The notes under the pieces: model-generated
The model's input: the letters and a program-made list of their open reading frames with translations, nothing else
Database searches by the model: none
What the model was told of the DNA's origin: nothing
In this document: in pieces, positions 49,977-64,000 of the stretch
How positions within the stretch are numbered: the stretch's first letter is position 1
How the letters are laid out: every line of letters begins with the position of its first letter
Translations under genes and position numbers: made by a program
Assembly: GCA_964017145.1 (NCBI GenBank)
Contig: OZ024847.1
Coordinates: forward strand, 1,488,001-1,552,000
Origin: Agrocybe praecox
Lineage: Eukaryota > Basidiomycota > Agaricomycetes > Agaricales > Agrocybaceae
Length of the DNA: 64,000 nt
Direction of reading: 5' to 3'

Positions 49977-52372
49977 TTAGCAGGCACCTTTGTCAACCCA
50001 AACACCAGCTAGACAAGCCGGTATGTCAGTAATAATGACGACCTGGACAATAATTAATGTTACTCACCCGCACCACCAGGAACATCTGCTTGGGTCCACC
50101 ACGATGCAGTCCAGAGGTGGCCGTCTGAGGTCTATCAGTACGTTGTAGTAAAAAGAAACAAAAAATACTCACTGTATATGGCCTGGTTTCCTCCGACGTA
50201 GACGGTCTAGTAAAAAGAAATTATTGCCGTCGGCCCTAGATGAGGGAGAAAATGCACTTACGGTTGCCGACCAAGCAGTGATTCCACTACATATCCCAGG
50301 TGAACCGGTAGGAATAGTTGATCCCGTGGTTGTTTTAGGGATTGTAGTTGTTCCGGGGATTGCAGTCGTTCCAGGGATTGTGGTCGTTCCAGGAGCTATC
50401 GTCGTTGGTGCACCTGATCCACCCTGACCCATGTTGTTCCTTATATTATCCCACTTGCTGTTGGGGTAACTGAAAAGATGTCCGGTGTTAGAACGAGATC
50501 ATCTCAAAATTGCATATGGTTAACCTAATGTGGTTCTGAGTTTGATCGAGGGCGCCCAGAACGCCCGCAGAGGTACCGACCAGTGAGGCGGAACCAACTT
50601 TATCAGTGGAAAGCTATCGTCATACGCTTCAGCGAACTAATAGAAGCGATAGTAAGGAGGATATATCTCACCTCCCAGAACATGGAACCTGCAAGTCCTT
50701 TCGAGAGCAAGTATTGAGTCTTGAGTTTGACGATGTTCGGCGTATCATAAGAAACCAATTCTTGTGTAGCGGAGTTGTACGAATAACTCGTTATATCAGT
50801 CGTATTTTCAAAGACCTGGGCTCCAGCCACTGTGCGTATGCCATTTAATGTGTTCCACAGTCCTGAGTTGAGTTGTAAAAAGAAAAATCTTACGGGGAAG
50901 GACATTGTAAGAGTATATTCCAGCCTCGATTGTTCCGGGACCGATCTGTAAATATCTGTTAAAAGAATACTTGTAAACGTCAAGTGAGAGAGCATACTCC
51001 ATTATATGGTTGACCAATTCCGGCAGTGTTTTCGAAGGCACGACCGTAGAGTGGCATGCCTATTTATCAGCCCATTAGCAACATGTCATCAGACACCATT
51101 ATGGTCAAAAATGTACCCATCGTTATCTTGTTGGCCGATGCCCCTGATCCGAGGTAGAAAGAAATTGCAGCATCAGTGCTGAAACCAGTGCGTATGCCGC
51201 CATATACATTTGCTTGGTTATCGGCAAAGGTTAGCCATGATCCTGCGTAATCATAAGCCTGTTCAGAAGAAATTAACCAAAAAATATTATGCAGAGGGAA
51301 ATAAACACTGACCATGAGATTCCAATAACTGAGTGCACTATTCATCTGTGGAACCTTTAAATTGGCGTAGTTGGCAGGGCCAGCGGCAACAGCTGCGGTG
51401 AGTAGGTAAGGTGTCCTGTCGCCTTTACGAGTAGCAAGGTCATTGAAGGCAGAGCGCAGCGCCGTCATGAGGTCCGCCAGGCCTTGACCTTGCGAGGAGT
51501 CGGCGGGATATTCGAAATCAATATCGCTGAATGAAAATGGTTTTTAATCGATTCAGCAAAGGTCTCGTTCGCGTACTCACATTCCATCGAAACCGTAATC
51601 TTCAATAAGTTGGACCGCACTGCTAACAAATGTTGCTCGAGCAGAAGCTGAGGTAACGAAGTTGAAGTGCCCTATAAAAGTGATTGATATCAATTAGCAC
51701 ATGCCATTGAGACATTTTATTGCTTCTTACCGGCTTGGGAGTAGGTCCATCCACCAATAGACAATAGGACCTTGAGGTTTCGTTGTTTCAGCTTCAGAAG
51801 GTAAAGCTGTTTGATACAACCATAAAGGTTGTTTCCAGTCTCAGCCCAAGAGTCGGAAGGAAAATGTTTCTGTGTATCAATTGATGAGAGACAAATTGAC
51901 CTTGCCAATTAACGACACTCACCTGCTCGTCTGCGTATGGGTCAGTCAGTGTAATTGCTCCTGATGATGAGTCCGCATCCGCGAACGAATACAGAATATC
52001 TGAGTGCAAAAATTATTAGGACTAACATACGGCATTTGATACAACATACGGGTCAAGGGCGCAGAAACAATATCAGTTGGCTCTGTTATAGAAGTTTAGA
52101 TCAACAGAAGTATATTGCTGGCATTCTGAATATTGCCTACGAAAATTGGCCCCATAGATGCCCCAGTTCGTGAAATAGGCAAAGGAAACCTTTCCAGTGT
52201 CACGCCTCTGAATGACGTGGGTTTTTGGGTCGGTCTCAATCATGTACCTATTCGGCGTATCTTTGTAACGGTCTGGTCGGTGCATAACCTGAGTTGCACT
52301 GGCTGAGACCAGGAAAAATACGGCGATGGACGCAAGAAAGAGGAGGCCTCTGAAGCCTGTATCCACTGCCAT
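49977..52372 (-). CDS. Secreted GH18 chitinase with C-terminal CBM5
   Basis: Endo- or exo-chitinase of family 18, likely for wall remodelling or degradation. Exons (minus): 52141-52372, 52050-52082, 51923-51999, 51731-51869, 51581-51671, 51313-51526, 51117-51258, 50998-51059, 50894-50945, 50672-50829, 50525-50613, 50262-50469, 50173-50206, 50068-50124, 49977-50008; 539 residues. A signal peptide of about 26 residues ([17 protein letters not shown]) is followed by the TIM barrel. [10 protein letters not shown] and the catalytic DGIDIDFEYP (final Glu is the acid/base) are present, and the insertion-domain start MPLYGRAF follows. After the barrel, a repeated Pro-Gly-Thr-Thr linker (TTTIPGTT) leads to a chitin-binding module ending [17 protein letters not shown] and WVDKGAC. 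Every junction is in phase. Confidence 0.94.
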
Positions 52373-54769
52373 TGTTCAAGCGCCAGGGAGAGGTTTAGAG
52401 GGTGGGCGGTAAGGAAAATTGAATTTAATCTTCCTATTTGTACCTTCCTGCTTAAGACACCGTCCAAGCATCTGACAAGCCATGATAAGATAGGTTATCG
52501 AGTAAACGTATGGCTAAAATCAGTTTGCACTATTCATTTGCTATAGCACATGATGGTATACTTGGAATCTGCTGGTATGTTGCTTTTACAAGCCTCAAGG
52601 GAAAACGAGGTTCGCTGAATCAGGCGGCGTTTTTCCATGCGTATGACGAGGCTATTATTGGGAAGATCATCCTGGCCCATAGAGTGTGTTAAGACCCAAA
52701 CATATCTAAGTGCGCCCAAAGAAAGGAAGTCTCGTAAGATTTGCCGCCAGCTATATTTGCGATGAAGAGCCATAGATGAATGTCCGTAGTAAGGAGTCGT
52801 AAGCATGGAATGTAGGCCACGGGACTCTGCTGGAACCAAAATTTGCGAATTTTCAGGAGAAATAACAGGATGTAGTCACATATGCATCTTTATAATTGAT
52901 AGTCTTCATTACAAAATGCTGGATGTTAGCAAGTTTCTGATGACAAAAAGTTCATCGAAGATTGATAGGTAAAGCGTCGGTAGAAGCATTGTAGCACACA
53001 TGGATTATGAAGAAGAAGAAAGTCAAGACGCCTCTGTGAGATAAGCTACCATGTAAACGCTTGATCGTCATGGAGCATGAAGAGAGAAGGTTCAAGTTGG
53101 GTTCGAGGTAAGAAAGACTGAGGTCGGGTCTCCTGACATCACCAGACAGTGGATTGTGACTTGGTCACATGTAAGTGACCCAAGGATGAACGCACATGGT
53201 TTTAGCAGACCTATTTTTGGTTTTAGGATGGCAATATTTAGGTCATGCCAAGTTTACCCAAATACGACGCCCCCGCGGACACTTTGCTCAAAGATATCCC
53301 GCACATGCTTTCTATCGTTTCTATACTGGGAGACATATAGTTACAAGACACGAGGGCCAAGCCGTAGCCTCAGGTAGCCTGGATACAGAAGTGGCCCTTC
53401 AAGCTCAACTGGGAAATCTTAAGGATATTCCACTCTGCCATGTGCAGAGTTACACGAGCTGATCGTTCCTCCCCCTTGATAGTGCTATTCGCGTCAGTTC
53501 AGCTATATCTACTATGTACGCAACTATGAGAAATCAAACATCGGTTTAAAATTGTGGTGCAGGAGAATTCAGCCTTGGTATACAAGTCTCCTTAAGTTAT
53601 CCATCGCATATGTGATCGTTTCGTGTGCTCACGAGTGGACCTTGAAGCTTGAAGCTTGCCGACTCTATTAGTCTCGAGAGAGATACGTCCGCTCAATTGA
53701 TAAGAGTAGGGCGGGCCACTTCTGGATCAGTTTTATAGAAGTATGCTCGTCCGACAACTTATGGTCAATGGCTACAGTGTAAATATTTTTGCACAGTACA
53801 GATACCGGATGACTTCGGCAAGGGAAAGGCGGGAGGATCTACTCATATTCTCGGAGTATGTCGAATGTATACGCCCTGGGCTATTACGGGACGATAGTTT
53901 CCGCAGAAGTGAAAAGTGCTGGCCAACACAGTACTTTTAGTCACAATAATTGAAAGATTGATTTCTTCCCACCTTTTCGTATTATTGCCTTGATATCTTT
54001 TCTTATAAAACATCCATCGATCAATAAATAAGATGTTGCCGCACAACCCATAGTCGAATGTTGGTTTGATATCTTAATTAATATGATTATCTCATTGACT
54101 CTACGCGTCGCGCGAGATGCAAGGCTATAAATAGAATAAATAGCAAGTACAGGTGACAGGGTGAATACGATGAGAATCATGATTCATGCATTGTAACACA
54201 ATTCCATGGAGTAATTAAAGAGTGTAAGAGGCCAACTACTTATAATCAGGACTCAAGTAGGAAAGGAATTCGAGGGAAAAAATGAATGCTGTAATAATGA
54301 TGGAACAAGATGGATTGTGGTATGAGTGACAAGTGGCATGGGGCAGTATAGCATAACGATTACGATAGCAGAGACGACAGAAAATAAAGGCAAAAGGTAG
54401 ATGGTGGACATGGTATTCTATTAGGAGATTTGGATTGGAGAAACGAACAAGAGAAAATAGAGTATATGGGTGCCAACAAAAGATATAGAGAGAAAATTTG
54501 CACTGGTATCAATAGAAGATGAGACTACAAAACCTCTTGAATGAGCTGTTCCATTTCTTTGCTTCAGGATGCCGGAGTAGTAATGGGCACTTTGAACACT
54601 TTAATTTTGGGTAGACTGTATGATCTTGATGAATGATGATTATAATACACAACGGGTGACTAGAGGCCCACCTCAATTCCAATTACCTCCACCATGGATA
54701 TCCAATGACAACCTTTCGAGCAGACATATAATAACACAAGCCAATGTTCGTGGATGTATGAGGTACGCC
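52373..54769. other. 2.4-kb intergenic region, no supported gene
   Basis: Includes the chitinase promoter and the Spg1 3' flank. Open frames such as 53156-53377 and 53196-53462 (plus) have no family signature or paired splice sites. AT-rich from about 53940 on. Confidence 0.6.
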
Positions 54770-54780
54770 TCATACATCCA
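54751..54780. other. Perfect 13-bp hairpin over the Spg1 stop codon
   Basis: TGGATGTATGAGG, loop TACG, then CCTCATACATCCA: a perfect inverted repeat. The right arm contains the stop codon (54770-54772, minus strand) of the Spg1-like gene, so the mRNA would fold with its stop codon in the stem. Confidence 0.9.
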
Positions 54781-55680
54781 CATATATTAAAATCGGTTCT
54801 CCGACACCTTCAATCTCGGGTATCACACATTTGAGATCGAATGCCTTTGCTAGCACAATTTTGAAGATCTTTTGGACATTAATTGAAGCCGATGTTGAGC
54901 AAAAAATGAGCGATGCGTGCATGGCCTTTGCAAAACGCTTTGCCTAAAAGGAATAAATTTATTTGCAAGGACGAGATATTATGGATAGATAGGTAAGTAC
55001 CTGTTTAGTTATCTCTTCTTGTTCATCGCGCGGGAACGTAGCAAACTGGTCGAATTTCGTGCCGATAAGGAAGGGTATAGCGGTCTAAAGATGTATAGAT
55101 ATTCGAAGTGTTGTGAGTCTCGGATACGATCACAAGGGATTGAAAACTAAGAGATCTAGATGCAACGAACCTTGTTGAATCCCCGCGCTTGTCGATACCA
55201 TTCCTTGACAGAATTAAGAGTAGACTTCCGCGAGAGATCAAACATGAACAAAATTGCAACGGCGTCATTACAGACAAGAGGTAGCATGTTCACAAATTCC
55301 CTTTGGCCACCCAAATCCCAAATAGAGAAAGTGATGGTTGTTCTACGAACGGAAATTGTCTTCTCCATAAAATTGACGCCTAATGCGGAAGCAAGTGAGC
55401 AACAAGGACATCGGTTGGCAATATAGGGCGCACCCAGCGTCTGGATATAATCCTCGTCAAAACTGCCTTCCACATATTTCACCATCAAGCTTGTCTTTCC
55501 TATCTGTGAATCCCCAACCATGCCAACTTTAATCACAACACTAGATAACGAGTTATTGGATATAATGATTGGCTGCGGAAAACCTTACCTGTTCTTTTCA
55601 TCGCTATTCTCGACGGTTTGTGTACTGGGACCAGCTACAGCAGGCGGCGTTGATGCAGAGTTCGAGCCTGAAGCCGACAT
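54770..55680 (-). CDS. SPG1: Spg1/Tem1-type septation GTPase
   Basis: Ras-superfamily GTPase that starts the septation initiation / mitotic exit network at the spindle pole body. Exons (minus): 55589-55680, 55434-55540, 55171-55379, 55001-55084, 54770-54943; 221 residues. A short Ser/Thr-rich N-terminus precedes the P-loop [29 protein letters not shown] then leads into WDLGGQ (switch II, Gly-Gly-Gln), and GTKFD stands in place of NKxD, a hallmark of this family. [15 protein letters not shown] and [19 protein letters not shown] are near-invariant Spg1 blocks. No C-terminal prenylation motif is present, as expected. Intron 3 uses a GTTCGT donor. Confidence 0.96.
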
Positions 55681-57044
55681 GATCAGAGTGATCTGTTCTG
55701 GGAGTGATATTCGTGTAATGCGGCGCGTATGACACGGCCTTTGAGTGGAAAAGAGAGTTAAAGAGTGGAAGCCGAAACCAGAATGAACAGAAATCGAGAA
55801 ACAGATGAGAAACGCGTGTTCTGGACGGCGTAAGTGGATCGAGCTCTTCGCTGACCACTTTCAATCGGAAGTGGGTCCGAGAGCAAACGAACTTTAGCCG
55901 TCGTCGTCGTCGTCAACACCGAACCAGACAATGGAGACCTCAGAGATGTTCGTGACGACTAGCTCACGAACGACTGATCCTAAGGCCTTTGCCAAACACT
56001 AAGCCAAATAATGCCGGGTCCGTGAGTCAAGACTCAAAGACTCTAAATCGCTCGCGGCTCGGGTGCTAAAATTGGTCTCCAGCTTCTCGTGTTTCCCTTC
56101 TAGTCTCTGCTTGGAAAGTCACCCTAATGTTTCTAAAGGAAGACTATGTACAGGGGCATTACTTTTTGCGACTTACTGATTGGTCCTTAACGCGTTGATT
56201 GTTCTATCCATGTGCTCCTCTCTCGGAGATTACACCTCTTCTGAACCCCTGATGAAGCAACAACACGATAGTATGGCCAACTTTGGCCATTATGCATCAT
56301 CACGGATGGCGACCTAACTGAACAACGTCCACTCCCGCAGCTCAAAGTCGACAAGCGTTTACGTTTAATACTCACTTATCTTCGCTCCTTTATTCACCGT
56401 TTCCATTCTTAGTGGGTCAGGATAGGTTGAGAATGCGCTGCAGCGGGTCTCGGCTATTTAGCACTCACTAAAGCCTGTTTCCCCGCATTCAAGGTCTAGC
56501 TTAATGTAACCTTCGAGGAAAACCAACCATATTGCAGCGAAATCAGTCTCGGATTAATTGCCTGACGAATACGACCCTTGTGACCCGTTGACGACTATGT
56601 GAGTATAAAAATATGACGTGTTCCGTTGCTGGAAGGATTTCGTTTCGCTGGCTCTAAAGTATAGAAGCTGCTCTTCCTATGGCTCTTTTAGAGATCGGTG
56701 CCTTTGCTTTCTTCGACACTCGCCTGGCAATATTACGGACGTTCTTCGGATTTCTCCAGTCACAAACCTGGCCACGTCATTTGCTGTAGTTTAGCAAACT
56801 CCATTCCGTACCTATAGACAAGGCATATTTGTGTCACTGTAAGGATCGTTGTCTCTATACACGATGATTTATCCGGCTGAAGACGACTAAGGTTGATAGG
56901 AGAACAGGTCACAAGTTACATTGAACCCGAGCACCGCCCGTATACCCTACCTCCGTGCGTATACAGTGACTAGAGTCGTGAAAATAGATAGGACTTTTTG
57001 GTGTTGCCATGAATTTCACCGGACCTTTCTCGCTATCATGGTGG
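55681..57044. other. Intergenic region between divergent Spg1 and CDH genes
   Basis: 1.4 kb with no supported gene. A small GTC trinucleotide run lies near 55898-55912. It should contain both promoters. Confidence 0.6.
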
Positions 57045-57051
57045 TATAAAA
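57045..57051 (+). promoter_or_regulatory. TATA box of the cellobiose dehydrogenase gene
   Basis: TATAAAA lies 75 bp before the CDH start codon, consistent with a strongly inducible secreted-enzyme gene. Confidence 0.7.
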
Positions 57052-57125
57052 GGAATCGTATAAGTAGGAGCCGACGGTGGACTTGTCATTCATCATCTCC
57101 GTAACCTTTTTCACTTGTCGTGGCA

Positions 57126-60635
<3,510 letters not shown>

Positions 60636-60772
60636 AGAATAGGGTATAAATACCAAAAAGTTGTAGGCTGGCAATACAAATTCTAAAAACGATTGCGAAC
60701 ATGCCGCATGCTGTGATAATCCCTTCAAGCTGGGTACAGAATCAAGAAGGGTCATAAATAATTAATGGGTGT

Positions 60773-63700
60773 CTATTGGATTTTGATCTTTGGATCTCCG
60801 TTCACATCATTGCGAACTTCCTGCGCCATTTCTGACTCTTCAAGCAAACGTCGCCGCTCGCGACGCTCTCGTCCTCGAGTCACCATTGGCTTGGGTTCAA
60901 GATCGGCAAAGAGACGTTTGCAAACTTTCTCAATAACCCAGCACCCAGCGAAATCAATAAGCATGGCCAGAGTGAGGCGCAATTGGAACTACGCTAAAGG
61001 TAAGAAAATCGAGCAAGGCAAAAAAATAATTGGAATATACGTACAGAACTTTTCATCTCTACAATCTGGAGCCAGCGATTCATTTCGGGCACGAGATCCA
61101 AGGCACCGGAGAAAGCAACAGCACTTGCGCCAAGAAGACCGTACCACAAGGCTTTGTTTTCACGAATTCCTTCCCTGAAAGGACGACCCTAGAGAACGGA
61201 ACGTCAGCGACAAAATATATCGTGATGATTCAAATAAAAAGACCTGGAAGTTGATGGTGAATGTAGACACTTGTTGTGAAAGACCAAGTAAATAAATGGC
61301 GGTGTTCAAGAGACTAGGTTCGAACTTTGCTTCGAGATCTATTGGTCCCGATCTGACGAACTGAATTAACAACCTTTTTTTTACAGCTTGAAACAGAAAC
61401 CAACCTTTCTTCATAGACGTATGAAAGGTTTGTGATGTAGATCAACGACACGATATGAAGAGCAAATTGGAAGAGGACCGATAGGAGTACATAGAAGTTA
61501 AAAATATTACCCGAGGGCCGTTCCCTGGACAACCTTTCTGCAGGCTGAAAACAGTCAGACGATATGAGAAGGTAATACGACAATTATACTGCGCACCTTC
61601 GCTCGAGATATGCACAAGAAACAGACAGACATCAGCATGCCTGTGATCGTGACCTGATAATCTCCAAATTTGATTCCGTCCAGATACTGCACGCTTAAAC
61701 TATATGCAGTAATGAGACAATTTAATGCAAGAATTTTATACATTTGCGTAGTGGCAACAAGAGTACAGCGGCCTTGGCGGATAATATGGGTGACTATAAA
61801 GCTATAAGAATGATAAGTTTTCACACAAAATGTAACTTGACTTACTTGCAGAGACATGCGATAACTTCGAAGTAAATGGAGCCGCACAAGAAGCGTCTCC
61901 GAGTTTGATCTTTGGAACATCTTCGTCGCCTTCCATTTCAGCCATTTTGTCAGTGATAGATGCTAAATCGAACTGTATGATGTATTTTAGCATGTGCATA
62001 TAGAATCAATAAAAGTTACTCACTTTCTCCATAGGATTCTTCTGACGAGCGACAGCATGATCCTGCGCTGCTCTCTGTTGCGCTTGAACAGCTTCCGGCA
62101 TCAAATGTGCAATGGCAGGAGGTACAGGTGGTGGAGGTTGACCGAACCGGGCGGAAATACTCAACTGGCTTTCATAGACCTTCTTGATACGTTCAAGTTT
62201 CTGTCGTTCAGCGATCTTTTCCAAATCCTCCTGGGTACCATCGAGTAAAGCTACGCCAATGTGGGCTTGCTTCAACGCTCCTACATCGTTTGTTCCGTCA
62301 CCGGCCATGAGAGTTATATAGCCCAGAGTTTTTAAGGTCGTCAATATATACTCTTTCTGCGATGGTGATACACGCGCGTAGACCCATGTATTCTGCACGA
62401 GATCGTTCCAACTAGGTTTGTCTTCGAATTGTTTCATAGCGGCACCAGTCACACATATGTCGTACGTATCAAAGAGAGAGACGTCCAGTGGTTGTGTGGG
62501 ATCTACGGGGATTATCTTGCGTTCATCCACCGTTCTCCAGACCAAGTCTATAGACAGATGGCGGCAATAAGTAAATTGAATATTGACATCACAAAAACAT
62601 ACCTTGTTCATTCTTAGCATTTTCAGTCAAATCCAAAATCAAAGCTTCCCTATCGACAATTTCAACTTCACGTGCAACATGAACAGCTGTCAAAGGATTG
62701 TCTCCTGTTATCATGACACACTAAAATTTTGATTTATATTGCTGACCATCAATAGTACAAGAAAAAAAACTTACCCGATGTGACGAGTCGGCCAACATTT
62801 TGAGTGAGGATATGGCGTCGGGTTTGAGTGGGCAATGGAAGACTAAGAATCCGGCAAAAGCCAGGCCACTTTCCACTTCAGAGCGGTGGAGTTTATTGAT
62901 CTGTTCAAGCAGTACAAACTGGGTTGAGTATATCGAAGATAGATAGCACATGGACATAAGGCACCTTATCTGAAGACAGGGGTTCCATTTCTTTAGTGGC
63001 TAAAGCTAAGACGCGGCTTCCCTGACGAGTATACCATTTATATGTATCATCGTAATCTTTCGGCACAATATCCAGCATAGTCTTGATAGTTTCGGGAGCA
63101 CCTTTGACGGCAGCTAATAGTCTACCACCTGGTAAAGAGGATATGGTAGACATCCTTTTTAACGCAGACGAGAATTGGAAACGCCTTCGAATGGTTAAAG
63201 TAACCTTGTACGATGCATTGCTTGACGGAGTAACGATATCACCTATATTATGATAAGAACTCACACAAATAGAATTATTAATCAACAATATACCTTTCCC
63301 AAGATTCCACTCAAGAGCATCCAACGTCGTCTTCTCCATAGGATCTCCGACAACAGTACCGTCGTCGAGTTTGACCAGGGCATGTGCGGCTGCCAAACAT
63401 AACATTGTTTCTCTCGACGTTTCCTTGACATTTACGAGTTTTTTACTATCGGCAGCACTGAAAAGGACGTCAGCGGAGAAAATAATCAGGTGTTGTCGAC
63501 TCCTTACATCACACCAGCAACGCCTTCCAGCACTAGATTTTCCGCAGTGATAGTACCTGTTTTATCAAAGCAGCAAACGTCAACACGTCCGGCAAACGGT
63601 ATCCGGAAAGGTTCCGTGCAAAAGATGGCTTCAATGAAGATCAGATCCCAAACTAATTGGCTATAGGAAACAAAACGCACCGAATTTGGACAAAGCAACA

Positions 63701-64000
63701 AGAGACGCATTCACGGCCAAGGATAACTCCATTGGGAGTTCGGGAGGGACAACGCTCGTGATGATTAAAATACAGTCCAAGAGCAGCTTCGATTTTTTGA
63801 GGTCCCTTTCGATACCTATGACAGAGGAGGTAAACCACTTGAAAGATGAGATTGCAAGTTCGTGTTTCCTTACCTTTGACCCAAACATACCAACTTGCAG
63901 CAATAGCAAAGATAAGAAGAAATCCGATAAACAAGAACGATTCTATATTATTTGCTGAAACGCGTTCCGTGGAGAAAATCATGGTTCGGACAAGTTGACC
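60773..64000 (-). CDS. SPF1: P5A-type ATPase Spf1 (C-terminal part, truncated by window)
   Basis: Endoplasmic reticulum P5A ATPase, which removes mistargeted transmembrane helices. Exons (minus): 63874->64000, 63681-63815, 63508-63628, 63294-63457, 62965-63242, 62775-62900, 62603-62720, 62024-62547, 61846-61972, 61597-61793, 61405-61544, 61244-61352, 61045-61188, 60773-60988; 841 residues seen. The P5A signature [16 protein letters not shown] lies in the fourth membrane helix, followed by the phosphorylated Asp in [10 protein letters not shown]. Next come [28 protein letters not shown] and the hinge [20 protein letters not shown], then six C-terminal helices. The N-terminal domain and first helices lie beyond 64000. 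It converges on CDH, with 137 bp between stops. Confidence 0.96.

Overview
This is genomic DNA of a filamentous basidiomycete, most likely an Agaricomycete with a plant-decay lifestyle. Protein genes are broken by many 48-70 nt introns, mostly GT...AG. Gene content includes a full-length cellobiose dehydrogenase, secreted GH95 alpha-fucosidases, a CBM-bearing GH18 chitinase, a KRE6/SKN1-type beta-glucan protein and a Spg1/Tem1 septation GTPase. I reconstructed exon structures by hand. In every model listed, reading frame carries across all junctions, but none is checked against transcripts or databases.

Layout. 1-544: AGTCG/CGACT-rich sequence that looks like the end of a DNA transposon. 545-13275: a tandem segmental duplication of a two-gene cassette, in which an unrecognised protein (+) converges on a GH95 alpha-L-fucosidase (-). 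The copies are near-identical and separated by about 0.9 kb. 13420: a tRNA-Gly gene with intron. 13681-14665: V-ATPase subunit E (-). 14666-18301: no recognisable gene. 18302-20389 (-) and 20628-27756 (+): KRE6-like GH16 protein and an 18-exon family 2 glycosyltransferase, head to head over 238 bp. The glycosyltransferase appears to contain a 2,969-nt intron, enormous for a fungus. 29081-31499 (+): unrecognised disordered protein. 32203-33679 (+): aldo-keto reductase. 33899-36309 (+): eIF3 subunit L. 36469-37090 (-): four tandem tRNA-Gly(GCC) genes. 37421-38750: a 1.3-kb stretch bounded by 43-bp inverted repeats. 38837-42558 (+): Mtr4 exosome helicase. 42813-44839 (-): catalase. 46837-47675 (+): ribosomal protein uL14/L23. 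47924-49287 (-): RBM18-like protein. 49765: sixth tRNA-Gly. 49977-52372 (-): GH18 chitinase. 54770-55680 (-): Spg1/Tem1 GTPase. 57126-60635 (+): cellobiose dehydrogenase. 60773-64000 (-): P5A-type ATPase (Spf1), cut by the window end.

The genes are a mix of housekeeping functions (translation, RNA exosome, vacuolar acidification, ER transport, septation) and wall or lignocellulose functions. The divergent KRE6/GT2 pair probably shares a promoter for wall glucan synthesis. CDH, the fucosidases and the chitinase are the secreted carbohydrate-active set. The most unusual features are the giant intron, micro-exons of 6, 9, 11 and 15 nt, six intron-containing tRNA-Gly(GCC) genes (four in an array), the duplicated cassette with a stop-loss in one copy, and the inverted-repeat element.
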